Source: Candidatus Geoarchaeota archaeon (GTDB lineage: Archaea; Thermoproteota; Thermoprotei; Gearchaeales; WAQG01). From it: a stretch of 9,718 nucleotides of DNA. Under the pieces are notes generated by a model, which worked only from the letters and a program-made list of their open reading frames with translations, did no database searches and had not been told where the DNA came from. The DNA is taken from positions 1 to 9,718 of the forward strand of contig WAQG01000186.1 of the NCBI GenBank assembly GCA_015520395.1, written 5' to 3'. Shown piece after piece: positions 1-6,846 of this stretch (position 1 is the stretch's first letter; every line of letters starts with the position of its first letter). The translations under genes and the position numbers were made by a program.

Positions 1-2
1 CC

Positions 3-3000
3 ACTACGCTGAGGTTATATGATTATAATGGTTATCAAATATACGATCTGGATTTCTCATCCTGGGAGCTTGGCGGCAAGTCGCTTGGAACCATGCTCAT
101 GAGCGGCATGGCCACCATGTATTACTATGATTGGCTTAGGGGCGTTTGGAGGGTTTGGCAGAGGGGTGTCGACAACGCAACTCACGGAATGCCAGACTTC
201 GAGCATCCAGCCTTCAGACAGGTATTCAAATGGATGTTGAATATCGACATAGGTCTTAACATCACTTTCTACATGACCAATCACGATCCATATATTAGAA
301 TTTTAATAGACTCTAATTCAGATGAGATATTAATCACTGATGTGAATCCAGCACCATTAATTAGGATAGGGCTTGAGGCAAACATCTCTGACTATAGCAA
401 ACATCTATTGAATTGGAATCAGGCAAATAGCAAGATGCATGGAAATCCTTGGGCCCCACCCGCATGGAGCGATACTGCTCAGGGCGTCATAGGACAGATA
501 TTTATCATGCGACCATCGAGTGGGGTTGAAATAAAGAAGATAACCAATTACAACCAGAACCTAAATAGGTTCGTTAATGCTCATGCATACAATTTTTTCA
601 ACTGGGCTGAGAACAGAACTGAAAATTGGTACAGCTTCGAGTTCTACATCAGAAATGAGAAAAACGATGCCCAGAATGTTACCTTAGAAAACTATGTCCC
701 AGATGACATATATAAAGTTGACATTTACTATTATGATGGACAAAGCTATATTCTGATAGGCTCATGGAATAGAAACAGCTTCGGCTCAACCACATACTTC
801 ACAGATCCCACAGGCATAGAGCACTACTTCACTGTCCATGAACCAATAGAATTCGGAGGAAAAACTGAATCTGGCATTTCAACCTCACAATATTATGGCA
901 TGAAAAAGAGGGTTTTAATGGAGTTTAACCTATCAGGTGGCTATATTAACGACCCGAATGTATTCGGCGGGAGCCAATTGAGACTGAAGTTCAAGTTCTA
1001 TTACAGCGACCCCGGATACGCAACTTACCTATTCTCAACCAACTACAACTCAAAATATGGCCTAGCTAACATGCTTAGCCCATACATCCTACTATTCAAT
1101 TATACGATGTACGATCGACCTCTGTTCATTTCCGCCAATTTCACTAGGGCAAACCTATATATAAAATCAGATGATCATGAGATAATTAGGGATGTAGGCT
1201 TTAAAATAGACTTCTCAAAAACAGACAACTATCTACTCGCTCTTGGGTATAATGGCAGGATGGACACTTGGCGTGACGACGATCATAATAACATTCCGGA
1301 TATATTCGAACATAATGCATTCCAGTGGAGCGATGAGAAGCTATTCAATGTATCTAGAGCATCCCTTGTCTACTATGATATAGTACAATGGGATTACAGA
1401 GATGTTGGAAAAGACTTAGTGGAGAATTATGCTAAGCTGGAATGGCATGGAAAGGGTATCAGGCTATTTGGCATAGGGAGCCCGTATGCATATGGTTGGA
1501 AGGAATGTAAATGTATATTAACCGGTGTAAGGGATATAAATGGTCATCAACATTTGATGGTTCAGACCGGCGAATACATAAACTTTAAAATATCATACGA
1601 CATAGAAAAAGAATACTATAAGATATTCAACTTCGGCTACGAAACATCCACAATGGAGATCTCCATAAGTTATAAGACGCGGCATGGCTACCCATATAAA
1701 GCATACACTATTACCGAGATAAGGGACTTAGTCAGAAGAATCTATAGGGCTGACGAAATCCCAGAGGGCAAGAGGAATATGCCGGACCTAGAATACTGGA
1801 CTTTTGAGGTGATCAGGAATGATTCAATCGATACTCCAAGCTGGTATATCGATCTGAGGAAGGACGTGTTTCTTAGGCATGATCAATTCTCATCAATCAA
1901 ATATCTGATTAAAATAAGCATAAATCCACTGGTAAACATAGAGATAGAATATGATAAAATACTATGGAAAAACAACCTTAGCGTATCATTTGACTATGGA
2001 TATTACTGGGATAGCTACTTCTACATAAAAAGTGCGTATGAAAAGGTTAAGGAGGTGGGCTTTGTAATGGCCAGGAGACATCTCTTCACCCTCTATAAAG
2101 GCATTAGGTGGCCGCCATCACCGTGCATCGAATGGGATCCGGTACATCACGAATCTAAGGGATACGATTGGTCAATGCTAGATCGTTGGATAATGGGCGT
2201 TAGAGGGAATTGGAGCTTAACTCCACTGATGAGTATAGGGGGGCCTAAATATCATCATACGCCAAAGAACATGCCCAAAATCCCGTTAGGGAGGGACAGG
2301 TATCTGCCAGCTGCTATAGATTTTGCTCAATATTTTGCAGACGTAACTAAACATATAGTTGTAGACCTTAATATCTCACCTATATACCTAGAGGTTATGA
2401 ACGAGCCATACATACCTAATGACACAGTAGCGCAGATGTACATTGAGCTCTATAATATGGTCAGGAGGAAGGTCGCAGAGGTATTGAAGCCATATAATAA
2501 ATCACTTGGAAAAGATGTATTCCTAGGGATAAATTATATCGATAGATTCACAAACCTTAAGAAACCGTTCTTTGAGTATGTATATGAAGGTGTGGATGAT
2601 TTAGAATTTGCATCTGTACATAATTATCCGGGTGGTTGGGGCCATCCATTCTCTCCATGGGTGAATAATCCAAACCGCATATTCTTTCCGCCGAATAACC
2701 AGTATGGATGGTTTACAGACGAAGTAGTCATAAATAGAACCTACCAATACACATACCTCCATGGGATAGACCCACGCATAACATTTGATGAGATGAGGCA
2801 TAGGTGGAGGGAGAAGTTTGGGCACGATTTAATCCTCATGGTTACCGAGGCGAACCTCAACTCCGCTTGGCAAGGAGGCTCAGATCCGAGGCAACAGAAC
2901 CTAATATCCGCAGTTGTGCACGCTATAATGCTTAAGAACTACGCGTTGGATGGCTTTTCACAATATTTCTTCTTCCAACTAGCTAGTATGCATACGCCAG

Positions 3001-3695
3001 ACACCCCCATGTATAAGTATGGAGGCTTTGGACTAGCCATCATGAACTCAACACCTCCACATAAGCCTTTTGCACCATACCTCGTGGCATACCTATGGGG
3101 AAACTACATGGTGAGGGGTGCCGAGGCGCTGAACTATAGTATTGAAGGGCCTGACGTAATAGACATGCTACCCGTGAAGGTGGGCGAGGTCTACAGGATC
3201 TGGATCATAAATAAGGTGGACTCAGCCGTTACAATAAGCATAAATCTGCCTGGGGATGGAGGTGTCAGGGCCAGTGCATATATACTCGATGGAGAGAGCT
3301 ACCAGCAGAGATACGTCCCAGAGCTGGACAGGGTCGTCTTTGGGAAGAGGGAGTTAAGAACGATGGATCTCGGCATAATCCAGGAACTTAATTTAACCCT
3401 AATGGGCTACTCAGTGGTACTCCTGGAGCTAAAAACCGAACACACACCAGCGACGACCACAACATGGATCACTACGCAGACCCCCACCATAACCACCCCC
3501 GCCTCGACAACCGTAACCAGCCTGACAACCCAAACCCCAACAATCCAGACCCGAACAACACAACCAACAAGCACCACGAAGACCATAAGGCCGAGAGGTG
3601 CTGCATGGTTAGAAATCGCAGTAATGGCGTTAACAGTATTCGCATTGATATTAGCAATTACTATTCTGAAAATTAGAAGATTAAAGCAAAGCTAG
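3..3695 (+). CDS. Large cell-surface glycoside hydrolase, clan GH-A (GH39/GH5-like), 5'-partial
   Basis: The frame is open to the window edge, so the start is upstream; residue numbers here count from ATG 93. The protein probably hydrolyses polysaccharide outside the cell. Residues 1-650 are rich in Tyr, Trp, Asn and beta-type sequence, unrecognised, with an EF-hand-like loop DDDHNNIPDIFE at 395-406. A TIM-barrel hydrolase follows from about 655 to 1020: LEVMNEP gives the acid/base candidate E771, SVHNYPG (H843) fits the sixth strand, and MVTEANL gives the nucleophile candidate E919. This NEP plus distal TE pattern is that of clan GH-A retaining enzymes. A beta domain (about 1030-1112), a Thr/Pro-rich stalk (1115-1169), a membrane helix (about 1172-1193) and the basic tail KIRRLKQS end it. 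At least 18 N-glycosylation sequons fit exposure. Family and substrate are not decided; cellulase, xylosidase or mannanase are all possible. The front half is visibly AT-richer than the genes downstream. Confidence 0.85.
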   Translation, partial: TTLRLYDYNGYQIYDLDFSSWELGGKSLGTMLMSGMATMYYYDWLRGVWRVWQRGVDNATHGMPDFEHPAFRQVFKWMLNIDIGLNITFYMTNHDPYIRILIDSNSDEILITDVNPAPLIRIGLEANISDYSKHLLNWNQANSKMHGNPWAPPAWSDTAQGVIGQIFIMRPSSGVEIKKITNYNQNLNRFVNAHAYNFFNWAENRTENWYSFEFYIRNEKNDAQNVTLENYVPDDIYKVDIYYYDGQSYILIGSWNRNSFGSTTYFTDPTGIEHYFTVHEPIEFGGKTESGISTSQYYGMKKRVLMEFNLSGGYINDPNVFGGSQLRLKFKFYYSDPGYATYLFSTNYNSKYGLANMLSPYILLFNYTMYDRPLFISANFTRANLYIKSDDHEIIRDVGFKIDFSKTDNYLLALGYNGRMDTWRDDDHNNIPDIFEHNAFQWSDEKLFNVSRASLVYYDIVQWDYRDVGKDLVENYAKLEWHGKGIRLFGIGSPYAYGWKECKCILTGVRDINGHQHLMVQTGEYINFKISYDIEKEYYKIFNFGYETSTMEISISYKTRHGYPYKAYTITEIRDLVRRIYRADEIPEGKRNMPDLEYWTFEVIRNDSIDTPSWYIDLRKDVFLRHDQFSSIKYLIKISINPLVNIEIEYDKILWKNNLSVSFDYGYYWDSYFYIKSAYEKVKEVGFVMARRHLFTLYKGIRWPPSPCIEWDPVHHESKGYDWSMLDRWIMGVRGNWSLTPLMSIGGPKYHHTPKNMPKIPLGRDRYLPAAIDFAQYFADVTKHIVVDLNISPIYLEVMNEPYIPNDTVAQMYIELYNMVRRKVAEVLKPYNKSLGKDVFLGINYIDRFTNLKKPFFEYVYEGVDDLEFASVHNYPGGWGHPFSPWVNNPNRIFFPPNNQYGWFTDEVVINRTYQYTYLHGIDPRITFDEMRHRWREKFGHDLILMVTEANLNSAWQGGSDPRQQNLISAVVHAIMLKNYALDGFSQYFFFQLASMHTPDTPMYKYGGFGLAIMNSTPPHKPFAPYLVAYLWGNYMVRGAEALNYSIEGPDVIDMLPVKVGEVYRIWIINKVDSAVTISINLPGDGGVRASAYILDGESYQQRYVPELDRVVFGKRELRTMDLGIIQELNLTLMGYSVVLLELKTEHTPATTTTWITTQTPTITTPASTTVTSLTTQTPTIQTRTTQPTSTTKTIRPRGAAWLEIAVMALTVFALILAITILKIRRLKQS

Positions 3696-3973
3696 CCCTG
3701 AACTATACATGCTCGCATAAATACTAAAACGCTAAACTCATATTGAAAACACCCCACTCACCTTACCTACTGTAAGGCGACGTGTGAGGAGACGAACTTA
3801 TGAGATCTAAGCCTTAATTTGGGCTAAAGACTGGTAATCAAGCTAGCCATAAGCATCGATGAGCTCCGGATAGATCTGAAGGGTGATATTAGGACATTTA
3901 AGTCCTCAGCTTGAAGATCTTTATAGGGGTGTCGTGTTATAACATTTTTATCGCCTTAACAGCGCCCTGCTCA

Positions 3974-4026
3974 TTGATGTGAAGGTTAACAATCTTATAT
4001 ATGTTGATGTAAAGGTTTTTACATCA
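3974..4026. promoter_or_regulatory. Operator-like palindrome plus upstream half-site
   Basis: A perfect 9-bp inverted repeat, TGATGTAAA-GGTT-TTTACATCA, lies at 4005-4026. A direct copy of its left arm, TTGATGTGAAGGTT at 3974-3987, matches TTGATGTAAAGGTT at 4004-4017 in 13 of 14 positions, 30 bases (about three helical turns) upstream. The sites bracket and overlap the TATA box and expected transcription start. Because the next gene encodes a ribbon-helix-helix protein, a family that often represses its own promoter, autoregulation is the natural inference. As RNA the palindrome could also form a 9-bp hairpin. Confidence 0.6.
3994..4003 (+). promoter_or_regulatory. TATA box of the ribbon-helix-helix regulator gene
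   Basis: CTTATATATG is centred about 25 bases before 4024, which would put the transcription start inside the palindrome at 4005-4026 and leave a leader of about 26 bases. A second AT stretch, CTTTTATATA at 4032-4041, lies only about 13 bases before the ATG, too near to serve this start. Inferred from spacing only. Confidence 0.5.
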
Positions 4027-4049
4027 TATGGCTTTTATATAGCTCGGAT

Positions 4050-4622
4050 ATGGGAAGGATTAATCTTGCCGTTGATGCTGAGATAGCTCGAAGATTGAAA
4101 CAGATAGCGAGGGATGAGGGGAAGACGCTCTACGCCCTGACAAATGAATATCTGGGTGAGGCGATAAGGGTTAAGGAGGCTGGGATAGAGCCCAGACATG
4201 CTGGGAGGCTGGCTGTAACCTACTCGCTCCTATCAGGGCTCGACATCGTCATGCTTCCTGGAGATATGGTGGACAAGATCCTCTCAAAGCTGTACGCGCT
4301 TGAGAAGGAGTGGCTTCTAAGGTACTTCTACATGAAGGGCCGTGAACTCTCAACATACCTAAAGCTCTTTGCAAGGGACTTAAGGGACTTGATCAACATA
4401 TACAACGACCTTCAGGGCTTCCTCCCCATAAAAAAGAACAAGATTGAAATGGAGGGTAATAGGCTCTATGTAAGCATAATAGGCGCCGGAAGGGTCATTG
4501 AAAGCACCCTATGCACGTTAAAGTTCATAGAAGGGATCATAGAGGCTTACGGCTGGAAGATAGTGAAGCAGCAGGTTGAGCCTGGAATAATAATATTTGA
4601 GGCTACAACTAAGAAGACCTAG
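4050..4622 (+). CDS. Ribbon-helix-helix (CopG/Arc-type) transcriptional regulator with C-terminal domain
   Basis: Residues 3-8 (RINLAV) fit the DNA-contacting beta strand of the ribbon-helix-helix fold, followed by helix 1 (about 10-22), a GKT turn (24-26) and helix 2 (26-40). This region dimerises and inserts the strand pair into the major groove. At 190 residues the protein is much longer than plain CopG proteins of 45-90. Residues 50-125 look helical, with charged amphipathic stretches, and 126-186 look alpha/beta, ending in alternating hydrophobic strands. This part I cannot assign; a ligand- or redox-sensing or oligomerisation domain is a guess. A single Cys occurs at 155. The ATG at 4050 is chosen because the DNA-binding strand begins immediately after it and no other start lies upstream before the in-frame stop at 4005. 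It faces the same way as the peroxiredoxin 227 bases downstream. Confidence 0.75.
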   Translation: MGRINLAVDAEIARRLKQIARDEGKTLYALTNEYLGEAIRVKEAGIEPRHAGRLAVTYSLLSGLDIVMLPGDMVDKILSKLYALEKEWLLRYFYMKGRELSTYLKLFARDLRDLINIYNDLQGFLPIKKNKIEMEGNRLYVSIIGAGRVIESTLCTLKFIEGIIEAYGWKIVKQQVEPGIIIFEATTKKT

Positions 4623-4636
4623 ACGGCCATAAGAAG

Positions 4637-4656
4637 CCCCTGGGCCCTCCCGGGGG
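4637..4656 (+). terminator. GC-rich hairpin after the regulator gene
   Basis: CCCCTGGG pairs with CCCGGGGG around the four-base loop CCCT, giving eight pairs including one G-U, starting 15 bases after the stop codon. No U tract follows directly, so it is not a classical intrinsic terminator; archaeal termination relies mainly on T-rich stretches. It may instead protect the transcript's 3' end. Confidence 0.4.
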
Positions 4657-4801
4657 AGTGTGCCGAGCATAGCCATCTAATATCTATGTTAGAGCATTTC
4701 TAGATAAGTGTCTAAACTCGTGTTTGGAGGATTAGGGTCTTTAGTTATATTCTCGAATCAATTAGTTTCAGTTTATTATATATTGTTTTGATGTCTGAAC
4801 A

Positions 4802-4815
4802 GAAAGGTTTAAATG
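4802..4815 (+). promoter_or_regulatory. Core promoter (BRE and TATA) of the peroxiredoxin gene
   Basis: GAAAGG followed by TTTAAATG fits an archaeal BRE plus TATA box. With a start of transcription about 25 bases downstream (near 4837) the leader would be about 12 bases and would include the GGTGAT ribosome-binding motif at 4838-4843. A TTGATGT at 4788-4794 and AAAGGTT at 4803-4809 recall the two halves of the regulator's repeat, but separated by eight bases, so this resemblance is weak. Confidence 0.5.
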
Positions 4816-4848
4816 TAAGACCATTTTGTATAGGATGGGTGATTTGTG

Positions 4849-5550
4849 ATGCCTGGTCAGATACCATTAATAGGCGAAAGATTTCCAACAATGGCAGTCT
4901 TTACGAACCATGGAACAATAAACCTCCCGAAGCACTTTGAGGGGAAGTGGTTCGTCCTCTTCAGTCATCCAGCCGACTTCACCCCCGTCTGCACAACCGA
5001 GTTCGCCGCCTTTGCTAGGAGGTACGAGGACTTTAAGAAGCTTGGCGCCGAGCTAATAGGCCTGAGTATCGACAGCACCTTTAGCCATATAAAGTGGGTC
5101 GAGTGGATAGAAGAGAAGCTAGGTGTGAAGATACCGTTCCCGATAATCGCCGATCCCAGGGGCTTTGTGGCTGAGAAGCTAGGCCTCCTCCACGCCGTCT
5201 CCGCAACCCACACGGTCAGGGCTGTCTTCATAGTTGATCCTAAGGGCGTTATAAGGGCCATCATATATTACCCGCCCGAGCTCGGCAGGAATATAGATGA
5301 GATACTCAGGGCGCTTAAGGCTCTTCAGGTGGCCGACAAGTACGGGGCGGCTATGCCGGCGAACTGGCCGAACAACGAGATCATAGGGGAGCATGTAATA
5401 GTCCCACCAGCTACCACGGTGAAGGATGCTGAAGAGAGGGTAAAGACATACGAGTGCTTCGACTGGTGGTTCTGCCATAAGGAAGTGCCCTCCGAGGAAG
5501 CCGCCGAGGCCAGGAAATTCCTTGAAAGGGTTGCAAAACCCGCCAAATAA
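4849..5550 (+). CDS. Peroxiredoxin, archaeal Prx6-type (thioredoxin peroxidase)
   Basis: The enzyme reduces hydrogen peroxide and alkyl hydroperoxides in the cytoplasm, with electrons from a thioredoxin-like partner. HPADFTPVCTTEF carries the peroxidatic Cys48 with the catalytic Thr45 and Pro41 context; THTVR further on provides the conserved active-site Arg. The C-terminal ECFDWWFC holds Cys203 and Cys209, six residues apart as in the Aeropyrum pernix enzyme (Cys207 and Cys213, the latter resolving). MPGQIPLIGERFP at the start and PANWPNNEIIGEH later are also characteristic of that group, which forms decamers. Length, 233 residues, is usual. I take ATG 4849 rather than the adjoining GTG 4846 because homologues begin MPG; GGTGAT lies five bases upstream of it. 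A T-rich stretch at 5568-5574 after the stop may end the transcript. Confidence 0.95.
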   Translation: MPGQIPLIGERFPTMAVFTNHGTINLPKHFEGKWFVLFSHPADFTPVCTTEFAAFARRYEDFKKLGAELIGLSIDSTFSHIKWVEWIEEKLGVKIPFPIIADPRGFVAEKLGLLHAVSATHTVRAVFIVDPKGVIRAIIYYPPELGRNIDEILRALKALQVADKYGAAMPANWPNNEIIGEHVIVPPATTVKDAEERVKTYECFDWWFCHKEVPSEEAAEARKFLERVAKPAK

Positions 5551-5602
5551 ACCATTAACTCTATCAATTTTCTTGGTTAGCCGAACTGATGTGTTTGGTT
5601 AA

Positions 5603-5646
5603 GCTTTTATGCCCTTTAAAGGATATTAAACGTCTGTTGAGGGAGG
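5603..5646 (+). promoter_or_regulatory. Promoter and ribosome-binding site of the thioredoxin-fold gene
   Basis: GCTTTTATG at 5603-5611 is a TATA candidate that would place the transcript start near 5632. GAGGGAGG at 5639-5646 is a strong Shine-Dalgarno match, though its last bases lie only one base from the ATG. CCTTTAAAGG at 5613-5622 is a perfect 10-bp palindrome between the two and could be an alternative TATA element or a regulator site. Confidence 0.45.
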
Positions 5647-5647
5647 C

Positions 5648-6166
5648 ATGGAGCTTAAGTACTTGCTTGTCGCGGGCGTGCTTGCAGGGGCAGTCCTATT
5701 AGGCTTTATTCTTCAATCATTTCTATTCAGCCACCCCACTACAATTGGTGAGGGCGAGCCGCTAACCCTAAGCTTCTCAGACATTCACGGGAGGAGCTAT
5801 AGGCTGAGCAGCTTTCGTGGTAAGGTCGTTATAATTGGTTTTATCTCCCTTTGGTGTGGTGCATGTAAGGTTCAGATCCAGAGCTATGAGGAGGTTTGGA
5901 AGGAGTACCGTGATAGGCTGGTGATCGTGATTGTCGATGTAGATCCAGAAGCCACTGAAAAACTCTTAGAGCCTATGTCCAAAGACTATGGTGGTGGCTC
6001 ATGGATATGGGTTAAGGGTAGCTCGGATATGATCCAAAGGTTTAACGCCTTAATAGTTCCGAAGACGCTTATTATAGATGGCGAGGGGAGGGTGGCCTTC
6101 TCCCATCTAGGCTTAGTTCCCGCTGAGACGCTCTCAGAGGAGGTCTCACAACTGCTGGGGGTGTAG
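5648..6166 (+). CDS. Membrane-anchored TlpA/ResA-like thiol-disulfide oxidoreductase
   Basis: This 172-residue protein has an N-terminal hydrophobic helix (about 5-27) acting as signal anchor, with no lipobox Cys. A redoxin-type thioredoxin fold follows on the outer face: GKVVIIGFISLWCGAC with the redox pair Cys70-Gly-Ala-Cys73, DVDPEA as the inserted TlpA/ResA-type strand-helix region, and IVPKTLIID with the conserved cis-Pro at 138. The family reduces disulfides outside the membrane, for instance in apocytochromes or extracellular enzymes. The CcdA-like gene starts seven bases after the stop, so the two are almost certainly cotranscribed, and CcdA is the usual electron donor for this class. 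Thus it likely receives electrons from CcdA and passes them to an unknown extracellular target. No cytochrome c motif appears in the window to name that target. Confidence 0.85.
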   Translation: MELKYLLVAGVLAGAVLLGFILQSFLFSHPTTIGEGEPLTLSFSDIHGRSYRLSSFRGKVVIIGFISLWCGACKVQIQSYEEVWKEYRDRLVIVIVDVDPEATEKLLEPMSKDYGGGSWIWVKGSSDMIQRFNALIVPKTLIIDGEGRVAFSHLGLVPAETLSEEVSQLLGV

Positions 6167-6173
6167 GGGCGTC

Positions 6174-6509
6174 TTGCAGCTCCAGGACACCCTCTTCGCG
6201 TTTTCCGCAGGCGTCTTTACAATATTTTCGCCTTGCGGCTTCCCAATGTTGCCCGGGTATATTTCATATTACATGGGGAGCAGGAGTAGCCGAGGAGCGG
6301 CTCTTTCAGGGCTGGGGTGTTTCACGGGCCTCGCAGCCGTCTACCTAATCTTTGGGGCATTGGCCCTGCTGTTAAGGAGCGCCATCGTGACGGGCCCCAT
6401 ACTGGTCTCGCTAGAACTCGTGGTTGGTCTGGTAATAATTATCGTTGGGGTTGCAATGCTTTTAGACTTGCCCATAGCCCCCCCCAATGCCCAGCTTGAC
6501 AGCTCCTAG
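6174..6509 (+). CDS. ccdA: CcdA/DsbD-family electron carrier, N-terminal half (first three helices)
   Basis: This frame encodes 111 residues with three membrane helices (about 8-33, 41-66, 72-100). Helix 1 contains FSPCGFPMLPGY, the signature SPC..P motif of CcdA, with redox Cys21. The protein moves reducing equivalents from cytoplasmic thioredoxin across the membrane. The TTG start at 6174 is preceded by a G-rich stretch (6157-6169) and lies seven bases behind the thioredoxin-fold gene. The frame runs through a C8 tract (6478-6485) and stops after a short unrelated tail, NAQLDSS. Removing one C joins it smoothly to the frame encoding helices 4-6, giving about 223 residues, normal for CcdA. 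It is therefore either half of a gene broken by a one-base insertion (or sequencing error) or the first part of a truly split protein. Confidence 0.8.
   Translation: MQLQDTLFAFSAGVFTIFSPCGFPMLPGYISYYMGSRSSRGAALSGLGCFTGLAAVYLIFGALALLLRSAIVTGPILVSLELVVGLVIIIVGVAMLLDLPIAPPNAQLDSS
6478..6485 (+). repeat. C8 homopolymer at the CcdA frame junction
   Basis: Eight consecutive C lie exactly where the reading frame must change for a full-length CcdA. With seven C the codons read GCC CCC CCA ATG CCC, joining both halves without loss or gain of other residues. Such a tract is prone to length errors in sequencing and to slippage in cells. Confidence 0.9.
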
Positions 6510-6846
6510 GAAGAGGGGCTTCCTGGGAGCCCTGGCCTACGGTTCCCTTTACGGCATGGTGACCGCCTCCTGCTCCTTTCCAATACTACTTTCAATGATC
6601 CTGTACTCCCTGGTCTCTGGGGGCTTATTGCAGACGGCTGTGATCTTCCTAACCTATGTCTCAGGGATGGCATTCCCCCTGGCGATAACAACTATACTTG
6701 TGGCAGCCGCCAAACGAGCCATATTGACGAGATTCATTGGGCTGGCGGCTAAGATACATAGGGTGAGCGGGCCTGTCCTCATAGCCGTGGGCATTTACCT
6801 GATATACATCTTCCTATCAACAGTTGGACTTGTAGCACCTTCGTAA
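6487..6846 (+). CDS. ccdA: CcdA/DsbD-family electron carrier, C-terminal half (last three helices)
   Basis: This 119-residue frame overlaps the previous one by 23 bases and holds helices 4-6 (about 12-42, 47-73 and 89-114). TASCSFPILLS contains Cys29, the partner of Cys21 in the first half; together they form the intramembrane redox pair. APRKRG at 6-11 is a short basic loop between helices 3 and 4, as expected for the cytoplasmic link between the two half-repeats. The ATG at 6487 sits one base after the C8 run and has no Shine-Dalgarno motif before it, so independent initiation would need translational coupling. The simplest reading is that 6174-6846 is one ccdA gene with a one-base frameshift; a natural two-subunit form cannot be excluded because the break coincides with the family's internal symmetry point. 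Confidence 0.75.
   Translation: MPSLTAPRKRGFLGALAYGSLYGMVTASCSFPILLSMILYSLVSGGLLQTAVIFLTYVSGMAFPLAITTILVAAAKRAILTRFIGLAAKIHRVSGPVLIAVGIYLIYIFLSTVGLVAPS

Larger units (their letters stand above)
3696..4049. other. Intergenic gap between hydrolase and regulator
   Basis: I find no convincing gene in these 354 bases. They hold a 6-bp hairpin CCTTAC-CTACT-GTAAGG at 3761-3777, a 5-bp hairpin AGGAC-ATTTAA-GTCCT at 3891-3906, and, near the right end, the promoter and operator-like repeats described separately. No T-loop, anticodon arm or other tRNA signature is visible. The 3' end of the hydrolase transcript presumably lies here, but no strong T tract marks it. Confidence 0.5.

Noticed and set aside
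3464..3676. 70-residue plus-strand ORF over the hydrolase stalk
   Set aside because: Shadow of the Thr-rich repeat codons (Asn/His/Pro-rich), no start signal.
3854..3912. Possible C/D box guide RNA (GATGAG, CTGA, GTGATAT in order)
   Set aside because: The C box is a poor match, no terminal CTGA D box is present at the right place, and no closing stem is seen.
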